Shown piece after piece: positions 44,503 to 52,685 of a stretch of DNA of 64,000 nt. Location: the NCBI GenBank assembly GCA_947489085.1, contig CANLCJ010000005.1, positions 62,001 to 126,000 on the forward strand. Direction: 5' to 3'. Made by a program: the position numbers and the translations under genes. This DNA is from an uncultured Flavobacteriaceae bacterium (lineage in GTDB: Bacteria; Bacteroidota; Bacteroidia; Flavobacteriales; Flavobacteriaceae). The notes beneath the pieces were generated by a model that saw nothing but the letters and a program-made list of their open reading frames with translations, had not been told where the DNA came from and made no database searches. Each line of letters starts with the position of its first letter. Positions within the stretch are counted from its first letter, which is position 1.

Positions 44503-45543
44503 ATGCAGGTAAAATTTAAAAAATCGTATAAGTTTGCCTTAAGTACATCGTTGTACATAACGCTATTTTTCTCGGTAATATTAGGGGCGTTCTTATCCTA
44601 TTTTTTCACACTAAAAATACTCCCGCTGTTTTTGTTCGCAATTTGTTGTTATGGTTTCTCCTTTGTAATAATTCAATATCGAATAGAGCGTTACATCTAC
44701 AGGAGAGTAAAAACAATTTACGACGATTTAACCTTATTAGAATCTACTAGCTTAACGCGAGGTGCCATTACAACAGACATGGCGACTCTAACTCAGGAAA
44801 TAGATAAATTTGCCAGAGATAAAAAATTAGAAATAGAAACGCTTAAAGTAAGAGAACAGTACCGAAAAGAGTTTTTGGGTAATGTTGCTCACGAATTAAA
44901 AACACCATTGTTTACCATACAAGGCTATATATTAACCTTGCTTGATGGTGCTATGGACGATGAGAAAATACGCAAAAAATATCTTGAACGTGCCAATAGT
45001 GCCGTAGAACGTTTAGGGTATATCGTAAGCGATTTAGATCTTATTACAAAATTAGAAGCTGGAGATTTAAGGCTACAACCAGAAGTTTTTGACGTTGTAG
45101 AACTTGTAAGAGAAGTATTTGGTATGGTAGAAATGCGGGCAAATACCAAAAAAATAACACTAACTTTCGATAGAAACTACGATACACCAATAAAAGTAAA
45201 GGCAGATAAGGAGCGTATACAGCAAGTTTTAGTCAACTTAGTTATAAATTCCTTAAAATACGGACGAGTTAAAGGAACTACAGAAATTAATATAGATAAC
45301 CTTATTAAAAATAAAGTTATTGTACGGGTTACCGATAATGGAGAAGGCATAGAAGAAAATCATCTGGAACGCTTGTTCGAGCGTTTTTATCGTGTAGATA
45401 AAAGTGGCTCTAGAAGCGAAGGAGGCTCTGGTTTAGGCCTTTCTATTGTAAAGCATATTATAGAAGCACATAACGAACGTATATATGTAGAAAGCGAATA
45501 TGGTGTTGGTAGCGAATTTTCTTTTACTTTAGAAAAGGTGTAA
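44503..45543 (+). CDS. Sensor histidine kinase (PhoR-like)
   Basis: 346 residues. Two hydrophobic helices (about 12-35 and 38-57) with almost no periplasmic loop, then a coiled linker, a HisKA domain with the phospho-acceptor His 130 in 'NVAHELKTPLFT', and an HATPase domain with N-box 'VLVNLVINSLKYG', 'VTDNGEGIEENHL' and 'GGSGLGLSIVKHI'. The lack of a sensor domain suggests membrane or partner-protein sensing. The 3' end overlaps the convergent glycosyltransferase gene by 20 bases. Confidence 0.92.
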   Translation: MQVKFKKSYKFALSTSLYITLFFSVILGAFLSYFFTLKILPLFLFAICCYGFSFVIIQYRIERYIYRRVKTIYDDLTLLESTSLTRGAITTDMATLTQEIDKFARDKKLEIETLKVREQYRKEFLGNVAHELKTPLFTIQGYILTLLDGAMDDEKIRKKYLERANSAVERLGYIVSDLDLITKLEAGDLRLQPEVFDVVELVREVFGMVEMRANTKKITLTFDRNYDTPIKVKADKERIQQVLVNLVINSLKYGRVKGTTEINIDNLIKNKVIVRVTDNGEGIEENHLERLFERFYRVDKSGSRSEGGSGLGLSIVKHIIEAHNERIYVESEYGVGSEFSFTLEKV

Positions 45544-46576
45544 ATAAATTATCGTAATCCACTTCAATATTAAAGCTTTTTAGGCCTTTATAGTGTTCTG
45601 TTTGTTTTAGCAAATCTATAGTAAATTCTTTTTGCTTGCAGCTTGCTATAAATCCCTGTTTTTTTAGCCGCTTAGCAAGGTATTCTTGTTCCGATTGTCC
45701 TGGTGTTGGAATAAAAAAGGCATTTTTTTCTAATTTTGCCAAATCCATAACAGTGGTATATCCAGAGCGCGACAGTACCAATTTACTTTTATTTATGGTG
45801 TCTTCTAAAGCTTCCGACGTCATAAAATTATAAAAAGTTGCATTTTTATACGTTTCTATATGTTGGCGTTGCGCCATAACCCCTTTTACAAACACAATAC
45901 GGCCTTTGTAACCTTCGATTTCCTGCAACAATTTACCCTCTAAAAGGCTGCGTTGCGGTTCTGGACCAGAAAGTAAAATAAGTAAATCTATAGAGGTTTC
46001 GGTATCGCGTTTTTCAAATCGGCTTATAGGGCCAATATATTTTACAGGAATATTGGGCGTGTTTTTATGGGCTAGTTTTCCAGACAGATTAGGAGTGCCT
46101 TTCGAATCTGGAACCCAACATTCATCAAATTTTTTAATAAACTTATCGTGCATCTTGGTACTTAACCAAGTCGTCTTTCCACTTAAAACAGTAAGTTGAT
46201 GGGTTATAAATACACAAGGTACTTTTTTATGATACAAGCCTAATCTATTATCAGAGATCACACCACTAATATTGTGAGTTTTAACAATAGCTTTAAGCGC
46301 TTCTTTTTCTGCCTTTATGGTTTGCAAAAGCCTTGGTGTGTCTTTTAAAAGTTTTAGCTTAAAATAAGCGCCTTTCTTAGCATAAGTAATATTGTACGAG
46401 GGTAAGGCAACGGTATTTAAAGCTGGAAATTCTTTTTGCAACAAGCTAAGCGCAACACCATCGCTAGCAATAACAGGCTCAAACCCCTGTTCTAGTAAGG
46501 CATTGATAATAGGAATACATCTGGTGGCATGGCCTAACCCCCAGTTTAAGGGGGCAATAAGTATTTTTTTCTTCAT
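45524..46576 (-). CDS. MurG-like glycosyltransferase
   Basis: 350 residues of GT-B type. The N-terminal 'NWGLGHATRCIPIINAL' is the glycine-rich acceptor loop of this group. The C-terminal half has 'LILLSGPEPQR' and the nucleotide-sugar block 'LVLSRSGYTTVMDLAKL...PTPGQSEQEYLA'. It resembles MurG/UDP-glycosyltransferase-type proteins but not MurG itself. Acceptor unknown. Confidence 0.85.
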   Translation of the reverse strand: MKKKILIAPLNWGLGHATRCIPIINALLEQGFEPVIASDGVALSLLQKEFPALNTVALPSYNITYAKKGAYFKLKLLKDTPRLLQTIKAEKEALKAIVKTHNISGVISDNRLGLYHKKVPCVFITHQLTVLSGKTTWLSTKMHDKFIKKFDECWVPDSKGTPNLSGKLAHKNTPNIPVKYIGPISRFEKRDTETSIDLLILLSGPEPQRSLLEGKLLQEIEGYKGRIVFVKGVMAQRQHIETYKNATFYNFMTSEALEDTINKSKLVLSRSGYTTVMDLAKLEKNAFFIPTPGQSEQEYLAKRLKKQGFIASCKQKEFTIDLLKQTEHYKGLKSFNIEVDYDNLFTPFLK

Positions 46577-46783
46577 TACACGGTGTGCCTTTTTAGTGTT
46601 TTAATTGCTACAATGTTTGTTATAAATTGGTGAGCTATTTCTCGGTATACCAAAAAACATGAAACACCAATTTTCAATACGTTTGTTGTTTTAAGCAAAA
46701 TCAAAAGTAAAGATACAGTCCTTCTTATATATTTCCTTAATTTTACCAATTCAAAACAAATACTAAGAAATAGTTAAGAGACT

Positions 46784-47461
46784 TTGGGAAGCAAAAACAA
46801 ACTCAAGCGATTTAGAGAAAATGATACGTTTGCAAATGTATTTCAGCCCGAACGGGAAGCATTGGTAAATGGTACTTACGCGTTAAAAGGACAATGGAAT
46901 GCAACGTTTTTTAAAAATGAAAACCCCATCGTTTTAGAGCTAGGCTGCGGAAAAGGAGAATACAGCGTAGCTTTGGCACAAAAGTACCCCAACAAGAATT
47001 TTATTGGGGTAGATATTAAAGGCGCACGTTTTTGGAGAGGCGCTAAAACAGCTATAGAAGACGGCCTTTCTAATGTTGCGTTTTTACGAACGCAAATAGA
47101 GCTTATAGACCATGCGTTTGCAAAAGAGGAGGTAGACGAAATATGGATAACATTTCCAGATCCACAAATAAAATACAAACGTACCAAGCATAGATTAACC
47201 AATGCCAATTTTTTAGAACGTTACAAAACGATACTAAAGCCAGATGGTATTGTAAACTTAAAAACCGATAGCGAGTTTATGCATGGGTACACACTAGGTT
47301 TATTACACGGTGCTGGCCATGAGGTTTTGTATGCCAACCATAATGTGTACAAGCAAGAAGGAAGTCCAGAAGAAGTAACTGCCATACAAACCTACTATGA
47401 GTCGCAATATTTAGAACAGAACAAACCAATTACTTATATTCGCTTTAAAATTAAATCCTAG
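46784..47461 (+). CDS. trmB: tRNA (guanine-N7)-methyltransferase
   Basis: Makes m7G46 in tRNA. 225 residues. TTG start, chosen because the N-terminus MGSKNKLKRF is the usual flavobacterial form and no ATG is nearby. SAM motif 'LELGCGKGEYS' near 49, 'IGVDIKGARFWRGAK', 'ITFPDPQIKYKRTKHRLTN' and 'LKTDSEFMHGYT' are family blocks. It overlaps the LysE gene by one base (TAGTG). Confidence 0.95.
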   Translation: MGSKNKLKRFRENDTFANVFQPEREALVNGTYALKGQWNATFFKNENPIVLELGCGKGEYSVALAQKYPNKNFIGVDIKGARFWRGAKTAIEDGLSNVAFLRTQIELIDHAFAKEEVDEIWITFPDPQIKYKRTKHRLTNANFLERYKTILKPDGIVNLKTDSEFMHGYTLGLLHGAGHEVLYANHNVYKQEGSPEEVTAIQTYYESQYLEQNKPITYIRFKIKS

Positions 47462-48099
47462 TGGATATTACGCTTATTTTTTTTGTAGGTCTGTTTTTTG
47501 CTCTAATAGGAGTAATTCCTCCTGGTCTTTTAAACATGACGGCTGCTAAAATTAGTTTAAAAGAAGGGCACGTAAGAGGTATTGTCTTTTCCATAGGTGT
47601 TACGTTAACCGTTTTTGCACAAACCTATATTGCAGCAATTTTTGCCAGGTATTTAAGCAAACACCCAGAAACAATAAGCGTGTTAAGAAGTGTGGCATTA
47701 GTACTTTTTGTATTAATTACCATTTACTTTTTATTTATAGCTAAAGCCACTACAAAAAAGGAAATAAAACCCAAGGTAAAGAGCAAACACAGTCGCTTTT
47801 TTCAAGGCATTTTAATGTCTGCCATAAACGTATTTCCTATTCCCTATCAAGCCTATATTACAATTTCGTTAGCATCTGTAAAGTGGATAAATTTCGAAAT
47901 TTCTAGTATTATAGCTTACGTTCTGGGCGCGGGTATGGGTACATTTGTAATGCTATACATTTATATTTTCTTTTTCGATAAAATAAAGGGGAAATCCTTG
48001 ACCTCTCAAAAAAACATGAATCGTATAATTGGAGGAATTACAGGAGTTATTTCGGTAGTAACCTTTGTAATAATTATAAAAAACCTGTACAGCATTTAG
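47461..48099 (+). CDS. LysE-family exporter
   Basis: 212 residues with six hydrophobic helices. The N-terminal 'GLFFALIGVIPPGLLNMTAAKISLKEG' has the conserved proline-rich turn of the LysE/RhtB superfamily. 'FFQGILMSAINVFPIPYQAY' is the second-half repeat. GTG start in the trmB stop. Substrate (amino acid or metabolite) not identified. Confidence 0.85.
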   Translation: MDITLIFFVGLFFALIGVIPPGLLNMTAAKISLKEGHVRGIVFSIGVTLTVFAQTYIAAIFARYLSKHPETISVLRSVALVLFVLITIYFLFIAKATTKKEIKPKVKSKHSRFFQGILMSAINVFPIPYQAYITISLASVKWINFEISSIIAYVLGAGMGTFVMLYIYIFFFDKIKGKSLTSQKNMNRIIGGITGVISVVTFVIIIKNLYSI

Positions 48100-48114
48100 T
48101 TTAGCACTTTCAGC

Positions 48115-48444
48115 ATGAAACCAGAAACGCTTAATTTTTTCGATAAAGTATACGAAGTCGCGCGATTAATACCCTACGGCCGTGTTACAAGTTACGGGGC
48201 GATAGCAAAATATTTAGGTGCTGCAAGAAGCTCAAGAATGGTAGGCTACGCCATGAATGGTTCTCACGGAAAAGATGTGCCAGCGCATCGGGTGGTAAAC
48301 CGCAAAGGCTTACTAACAGGTAAACACCATTTTGGAGGTACAAATATAATGCAACAGCTTTTAGAAAGCGAAGGCGTAGAAGTAGAAGAATTACAAGTTA
48401 AAAATTTCGAAACTTATTTCTGGGACCCAGTAAAAGAATTGTAA
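48115..48444 (+). CDS. Alkyltransferase-like (ATL) DNA-binding protein
   Basis: 109 residues of the MGMT DNA-binding fold. The active-site PCHR of true O6-alkylguanine transferases is PAHR here (residues 56-59, Ala 57 in place of Cys). The helix-turn-helix 'GRVTSYGAIAKYLGAARSSRMVGYAM' region and Arg finger are retained. ATL proteins flag O6-alkylguanine for nucleotide excision repair rather than transferring the alkyl group. Confidence 0.9.
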   Translation: MKPETLNFFDKVYEVARLIPYGRVTSYGAIAKYLGAARSSRMVGYAMNGSHGKDVPAHRVVNRKGLLTGKHHFGGTNIMQQLLESEGVEVEELQVKNFETYFWDPVKEL

Positions 48445-48518
48445 AATAAGCGCCAACAGGTCTCATAATCAATACTAAAGGGCGGTTAAACTCTACTAAA
48501 AACTTCTTATTTCAGTCT

Positions 48519-48548
48519 CTTGTCTTAGAACGATATTAACTATCTTTG
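48519..48548 (+). promoter_or_regulatory. mrp promoter
   Basis: TATCTTTG at 48541-48548 with CTTG at 48519-48522 as a near -33 box (spacing 18). The -7 element is 28 bases before the mrp ATG. Confidence 0.55.
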
Positions 48549-48576
48549 TGCTTACAATGATTGCTTAGTAAGAGAC

Positions 48577-49713
48577 ATGAAGTTAAACAAACAAGATATA
48601 TTAAAAGCCCTGGAAACTATAACAGTACCAGGAGAAGGCCAAAACATGGTTGCAAGTGGCGCAGTAAAAAATGTGGTAACATTTGCCGATGAGGTAATTG
48701 TAGACCTTTTAATTACAAACCCAAGCTTGCAGGCTAAAAAGCGTACAGAGGTAGATGTGCTTAAAACAATACATGAGAAGGTATACAACAAAGCTAAAGT
48801 TACTGTAAACGTTAAAGTAGAGGCGCCAGCAACGCCAAAACCCAATGTAATTAAAGGAAAACCCATTGCTGGAATACAAAATATTGTAGCGGTGGCATCT
48901 GGTAAAGGTGGCGTTGGTAAATCTACAGTAACCGCCAACTTAGCAGTAACATTATCTAAAATGGGCTTTAAAGTAGGTGTGCTAGATGCAGATATTTACG
49001 GGCCGTCCATGCCCATAATGTTCGATGTGGCAGAAGAAAAACCTTTAGCCGTTACAGTAGAGGGGAAATCTAAAATGAGACCCATAGAGAATTACGGTGT
49101 TAAACTCTTATCTATAGGCTTTTTTACGCAACCTAACCAAGCTGTTGTTTGGCGAGGGCCAATGGCAGCTAAAGCATTAAACCAAATGATTTTCGATGCG
49201 CATTGGGGCGAAATAGATTTTTTACTCTTAGATCTTCCTCCCGGAACAGGAGACATACATTTAAGCATTATGCAATCTTTGCCCATAACAGGAGCTGTGG
49301 TAGTTAGTACCCCACAAAACGTAGCTCTGGCAGATGCTAAAAAAGGTGTTGCTATGTTTCAACAAGAGAGTATAAGTGTGCCTGTTTTAGGAATTATAGA
49401 AAATATGGCGTACTTTACACCAGAGGAATTGCCAGATAATAAATACTATATTTTTGGAAAAGAAGGTGCAAAACACTTAGCAGAAGACATGAAAGTGCCA
49501 TTTCTAGGAGAGTTGCCTTTAGTGCAAAGTATACGAGAAGCAGGCGATGTTGGTCGACCAGCAGCGTTGCAAACCGCAACAGCTTTAGAGAAAGCTTTCG
49601 AGAAGATAACACAAAATGTAGTGCAAGAAGTTGTAACGCGTAACGACAAATTACCACCAACCGAAGCAATTAAAATTACAACTATGGCGGGCTGCTCATC
49701 AGTTAAAAAATAA
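48577..49713 (+). CDS. Mrp/NBP35-family Fe-S cluster carrier ATPase
   Basis: 378 residues. N-terminal MIP18/DUF59 domain (about 1-85), then a ParA-like ATPase with deviant Walker A GKGGVGKST at 109-117, 'DADIYGPSMPIMF' and 'LLDLPPGTGDIHLS'. The CxxC that bridges a cluster in many Mrp proteins is replaced by 'MAYFTPEELPDNKYYIFG', as in other Bacteroidota-type members; a Cys stays near the C-terminus ('AGCSSV'). It is followed after 5 bases by a NifU-like gene. Confidence 0.9.
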   Translation: MKLNKQDILKALETITVPGEGQNMVASGAVKNVVTFADEVIVDLLITNPSLQAKKRTEVDVLKTIHEKVYNKAKVTVNVKVEAPATPKPNVIKGKPIAGIQNIVAVASGKGGVGKSTVTANLAVTLSKMGFKVGVLDADIYGPSMPIMFDVAEEKPLAVTVEGKSKMRPIENYGVKLLSIGFFTQPNQAVVWRGPMAAKALNQMIFDAHWGEIDFLLLDLPPGTGDIHLSIMQSLPITGAVVVSTPQNVALADAKKGVAMFQQESISVPVLGIIENMAYFTPEELPDNKYYIFGKEGAKHLAEDMKVPFLGELPLVQSIREAGDVGRPAALQTATALEKAFEKITQNVVQEVVTRNDKLPPTEAIKITTMAGCSSVKK

Positions 49714-49718
49714 AAAGA

Positions 49719-49961
49719 ATGACTCCAGAAGAATTAAAAATAAAAGTTGAAACAGCACTAGAAGAAATTCGTCCGTTTTTACAAAGTGATGGTGGTGATA
49801 TTTCGTTACTCTCTATAGAAGATGGTAAACTTGTAAAAGTACAATTACAAGGTGCTTGCGTGGGGTGTAGCGTAAACCAAATGACCTTAAAATCGGGTGT
49901 AGAGATGACTATTAAAAAACATGCGCCGCAAATAGAAGAAGTCATTAACATAGAAATTTAA
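49719..49961 (+). CDS. NifU C-terminal-domain Fe-S scaffold
   Basis: 80 residues, the size of a stand-alone Nfu domain. Cluster ligands Cys 47 and Cys 50 lie in 'GACVGCSVNQMTLKSGVE'. It probably receives or passes on 4Fe-4S clusters with the neighbouring Mrp ATPase, with which it forms an operon. Confidence 0.93.
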   Translation: MTPEELKIKVETALEEIRPFLQSDGGDISLLSIEDGKLVKVQLQGACVGCSVNQMTLKSGVEMTIKKHAPQIEEVINIEI

Positions 49962-50018
49962 TAGTCTATTTAAAGCGACATTCTTAGCAAATCACTAGAT
50001 AAATAACAGAATAAATAA

Positions 50019-50026
50019 TATTTTTG
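50019..50026 (+). promoter_or_regulatory. Ferredoxin gene -7 element
   Basis: TATTTTTG (TAnnTTTG), 44 bases before the ferredoxin ATG. No clear -33 box. Confidence 0.45.
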
Positions 50027-50070
50027 GCACGCAAAATGTTTAACCTTTTGTGTAACCATAATTTTTTACA

Positions 50071-50403
50071 ATGAGTCAAGACATAAACATTAAAATAACA
50101 GATAGAGATGGTGTAAAACACGACATTGTAGCACCTACCGATATGGCCATGAATTTAATGGAAGTTGTTCGGTCTTACGAATTAGCTCCAGAAGGTACTA
50201 TAGGCGTTTGTGGTGGTATGGCCATGTGCGCATCTTGCCAATGTTATGTGCTAAGCGATACTACTTTGCCAGAAATGGGAGATGATGAAGAGGCAATGTT
50301 ATCTGAGGCATTCGATGTTAAAGATAACAGCCGTTTAGGGTGCCAAATACAAATGACGCCAGACATGGAAGGATTAGAGGTGGAATTAGCTCCAGAAAGC
50401 TAA
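50071..50403 (+). CDS. Adrenodoxin-type 2Fe-2S ferredoxin
   Basis: 110 residues. The four cluster ligands fit C-x5-C-x2-C-x34-C: Cys 47, 53, 56 and 91 ('GVCGGMAMCASCQCYV', 'RLGCQIQM'). Acidic overall, as expected for an electron carrier docking on partner enzymes. It follows the Fe-S assembly genes mrp and nfu but has its own promoter-like element and terminator. Confidence 0.93.
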   Translation: MSQDINIKITDRDGVKHDIVAPTDMAMNLMEVVRSYELAPEGTIGVCGGMAMCASCQCYVLSDTTLPEMGDDEEAMLSEAFDVKDNSRLGCQIQMTPDMEGLEVELAPES

Positions 50404-50441
50404 TAAAACATAAAATTTAAAGTTGTTTAACAACTTAAAAC

Positions 50442-50477
50442 AAAAAAGCGCTACTTGTAAATGTGGTGCTTTTTTTT
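50442..50477 (+). terminator. Ferredoxin terminator
   Basis: AAAAAAGCGCTAC pairs with GTGGTGCTTTTTT (two G-U type pairs) around an 8-base loop, followed by a T tract. Confidence 0.75.
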
Positions 50478-50498
50478 GTTTTTAATCTCGTAATTGCC

Positions 50499-50533
50499 AA
50501 AAAAAAGCCCTGTACAGCTATTGGTACAGGGCT
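50499..50533 (-). terminator. Leftward intrinsic terminator of the candidate ncRNA
   Basis: AGCCCTGTAC and GTACAGGGCT form a perfect 10-bp stem with an 8-base loop. On the minus strand the stem is followed by eight T; on the plus strand there is no T tract. It therefore terminates leftward transcription, although no ORF enters it from the right. Confidence 0.8.
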
Positions 50534-50984
50534 AAAACTAACGGGGGACTAACCTTAACCTAATGATATGGTGTTAGTTTTAATAGAGAGACTGGTGTAT
50601 CACATTAATTGAAAGATAAAAGCGATTTATAATGCACATTTAAATTTTAGTTATAAAACGGTTTTTTTGGTGTTATAAGCGCACTTTAATTCTACATAAA
50701 CCTATGTGTTAGCTACGATTAATTTTTTAAATAAGTACACGAACTGCAAAAGCTTACATTTTTCCCAAAAATGATGTAATTCGTTGCCTTCGCAGCCATG
50801 TACCCTTTTGGTTGTATTTCAAATATTAACCAACTTTGTCGAAACGTCTCTAAAAGAATTTAGAGCTCTTATACCTCCTTATCCTTATACATGCATTACA
50901 GTTTTTATAACCAACTAACTACTTATCTGTATTGAGGTTTGAGAACGCTTCTATCTCTATAAATTTATTATCTTTACTGAGGTT
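50507..50984 (-). ncRNA. Candidate structured non-coding RNA, about 480 nt
   Basis: No convincing ORF exists in 50534-50990, yet the minus strand has a promoter-like TAAATTTG (50989-50996) at one end and a strong terminator at the other. Between them are several complementary blocks: AAAACTAAC/GTTAGTTTT (50534-50542 with 50573-50581); ACATA/TATGT (50694-50707); a long compound hairpin 50735-50803 (5-bp, 10-bp, 5-bp and 5-bp stems around a 3-base loop); TTGGTT/AACCAA (50808-50833); CTCTAAA/TTTAGAG (50848-50865). It lacks the conserved cores of RNase P RNA and tmRNA that I know. A 26-codon ORF (50799-50719) coincides with the big hairpin and is less likely to be the product. Confidence 0.5.
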
Positions 50985-50988
50985 GATA

Positions 50989-50996
50989 CAAATTTA
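50989..50996 (-). promoter_or_regulatory. -7 element for the candidate ncRNA
   Basis: The minus strand reads TAAATTTG, matching TAnnTTTG. A CTTG at 51017-51020 lies about 20 bases upstream as a possible -33 box. The predicted start is near 50984. Confidence 0.45.
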
Positions 50997-51024
50997 CAAG
51001 TAAAAAACAAGTAAAACAAGAAAA
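50996..51024. promoter_or_regulatory. Iterated ACAAGTAAAA repeats between ncRNA and HTH gene
   Basis: ACAAGTAAAA (50996-51005), ACAAGTAAAA (starting about 51008) and ACAAGAAAA (starting about 51017) follow one another at 10-12 base spacing, about one helical turn. They lie between the divergent ncRNA promoter and the HTH gene, a natural operator position for that regulator. Confidence 0.4.
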
Positions 51025-51055
51025 TAACAATTTTTTAAAGTAAAAACACGTACTA

Positions 51056-51454
51056 GTGAGTAAGTTCAAGGCAATTTTAAGAGAATATATTGCGCAAAAA
51101 GGCATAAGTCAAGATACCATATCCTTACAGATAGGAGACTCCCAGCAAGCTATTAGCGATTTCTTAAAGAAAGATGGCAAGCCTCACGAAAAGACAATTA
51201 GAAAGTATCTGGAAAAATTAGAAGGTTTCAAAGATTATTATAGTACAAGAAAATTACAAGTAAATGTAGAGGGGATTGACCAAGAGCTTTTAACAGACGG
51301 AAAATTATCCGAACAACATAAACAGATTATTAGCGATGCATTTTTATTTCATGAAGAAGAAGTAAAACAAATCATGACCGTAAAAAAGATGATTTCTGCC
51401 GAAAGATTGGATGCAGAAAACAATATTCTTAGAGAAATAAAAGGCTTAAAGTAA
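51056..51454 (+). CDS. HTH-domain regulator
   Basis: 132 residues from a GTG start. N-terminal XRE/phage-repressor-like helix-turn-helix ('GISQDTISLQIGDSQQAISDF', residues about 16-36), then a helical region without a recognised ligand domain. I cannot assign a family below HTH level. It is divergent from the candidate ncRNA and convergent with the small membrane-protein operon. Confidence 0.7.
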   Translation: MSKFKAILREYIAQKGISQDTISLQIGDSQQAISDFLKKDGKPHEKTIRKYLEKLEGFKDYYSTRKLQVNVEGIDQELLTDGKLSEQHKQIISDAFLFHEEEVKQIMTVKKMISAERLDAENNILREIKGLK

Positions 51455-51496
51455 GCGCAGTAACGCCCAATTTTATTTTCATTGCATTTTACACCC

Positions 51497-51766
51497 TTAT
51501 TTTAGTTGTAAACCCACGGCTAAGCGCAGTTCGTTATTAATTTCCTTATAATTTTTAAGCTTATCATTAAGGTTTTCTATATAATGTATTTTATGCAAAA
51601 TCTTGTAAAAAGCATTTTTTACAAGATTAATTTCTATATCATCACTGGATTGCGTTGCATATTCATTAATTAGCCTTTCAAAATTTGTAATGGTAGTATT
51701 AAAATCGAGTTCGCCTTTGCGGTAATTTTCAACTATGGTTTTTAAATCGTTATGAAGTGCTTCCAT
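51497..51766 (-). CDS. Hypothetical 89-residue helical protein
   Basis: No recognised family. Charged, Asn/Glu/Lys-rich, no signal or membrane helix, likely alpha-helical ('LHNDLKTIVENYRKGELD', 'LNDKLKNYKEINNELRLA'). It starts 2 bases after the stop of the four-helix membrane protein, so the two are surely co-transcribed and may interact. Confidence 0.6.
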   Translation of the reverse strand: MEALHNDLKTIVENYRKGELDFNTTITNFERLINEYATQSSDDIEINLVKNAFYKILHKIHYIENLNDKLKNYKEINNELRLAVGLQLK

Positions 51767-51768
51767 AA

Positions 51769-52374
51769 TTATTTTACTAGTGTTTCGTTAATTTCGTCAA
51801 TAAAGTTTAAAGCAGTATTAATAAATGCTTTTGATGCCTTTCGGTCTTGTATTACCTTTTGCTTTGCTTTAAATTGCAATTGAAATACAAGCACAATAAC
51901 AATTGAAAACAAAATAGAGGTGGTAATAAATGCTATTTCATACATGTAATCAGGATAGGGATCTTCCTTGGTAATAAAAACATAAAGTAAATCATACACT
52001 GCAACCGAACAAAAGCCGCCACCAATGATATTACTTACCGTTCTGAATCGCTTATTGCTATCTGTAATTCTATTTACAACTAGTAACAAAAACACAGCAC
52101 AGCCAAAAAGCGCAAAATGAGCACCAAAACAGTATAAGAAAGATCTCATTGTAGAAAAACCAAACCTCCCATCGTTAGCCTCTTCTTCAAAAAAAACATG
52201 CCAAAAAGGTGAGGTTACACAAACAAAAGACAGCAGGGCTATGATAACCATCTCTACAGTATCAAATAGCAATACTGCCTTTACGGTGGTACGTGGCGTT
52301 GCTGTATTAACCTCTTCCTTTGTCTCTCGGGACTTGAATTTGTTTTTTGTTAATCTGTTCTTGGTTTTCTTCAT
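51769..52374 (-). CDS. Hypothetical four-helix membrane protein
   Basis: 201 residues. Basic N-terminus (about 1-30), four hydrophobic helices ('VEMVIIALLSFVCVTSPFWHV', near 40; 'SFLYCFGAHFALFGCAVFLLL', near 83; 'IIGGGFCSVAVYDLLYVF'; 'YEIAFITTSILFSIVIVLVF') and a C-terminal helix. No family recognised. The ATG lies inside the preceding lipoprotein gene in another frame, overlapping 68 bases. A damaged paralogue with the same arrangement follows at 52686-53185. Confidence 0.65.
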   Translation of the reverse strand: MKKTKNRLTKNKFKSRETKEEVNTATPRTTVKAVLLFDTVEMVIIALLSFVCVTSPFWHVFFEEEANDGRFGFSTMRSFLYCFGAHFALFGCAVFLLLVVNRITDSNKRFRTVSNIIGGGFCSVAVYDLLYVFITKEDPYPDYMYEIAFITTSILFSIVIVLVFQLQFKAKQKVIQDRKASKAFINTALNFIDEINETLVK

Positions 52375-52453
52375 CTAATTCTTGTTTGGTACAAGACGTT
52401 GCTAAACCAGCTATTACCATTACTAAAGCCAATAGTGTTTTAATGTTTTTCAT
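52307..52453 (-). CDS. Small lipoprotein, 48 residues (copy A)
   Basis: Starts MKNIKTLLALVMVIAGLATS followed by Cys 21: a clean lipobox signal. The mature part is only 28 residues, beginning CTKQELDEENQEQ and ending in a basic stretch. It is closely related to the 46-residue copy at 53045-53185 (shared SCTKQELDE-NQEQI-KK and PRDK). The gene for the four-helix membrane protein begins inside its 3' half in a different frame. Confidence 0.65.
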   Translation of the reverse strand: MKNIKTLLALVMVIAGLATSCTKQELDEENQEQINKKQIQVPRDKGRG

Positions 52454-52685
52454 CTTTTGTGTTTTAAGGTTAATAATAGAAACCATAAAATAAGAAACGA
52501 AAACGGTTTAAGTAATGGTAATAACGTCGTTTTGCAACGAATTTATTAACATAAATTCTTACAATTGCTAAAAATAGTTTTGGGAAAAATGATTTACTTC
52601 AATAAATAACAAATTTATTAAATAAATTTTAAAGGTAAGGGTTTATGTACGTAGGTTTCAGCTAAAAAACAACAAATTACAAAAG

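Noticed and set aside
50719-50799. 26-codon minus-strand ORF with a Cys-x-x-Cys
   Set aside because: It coincides with both arms of the large hairpin, has no clear ribosome binding site and is very short; an RNA element explains the sequence better, though a small peptide is not excluded.
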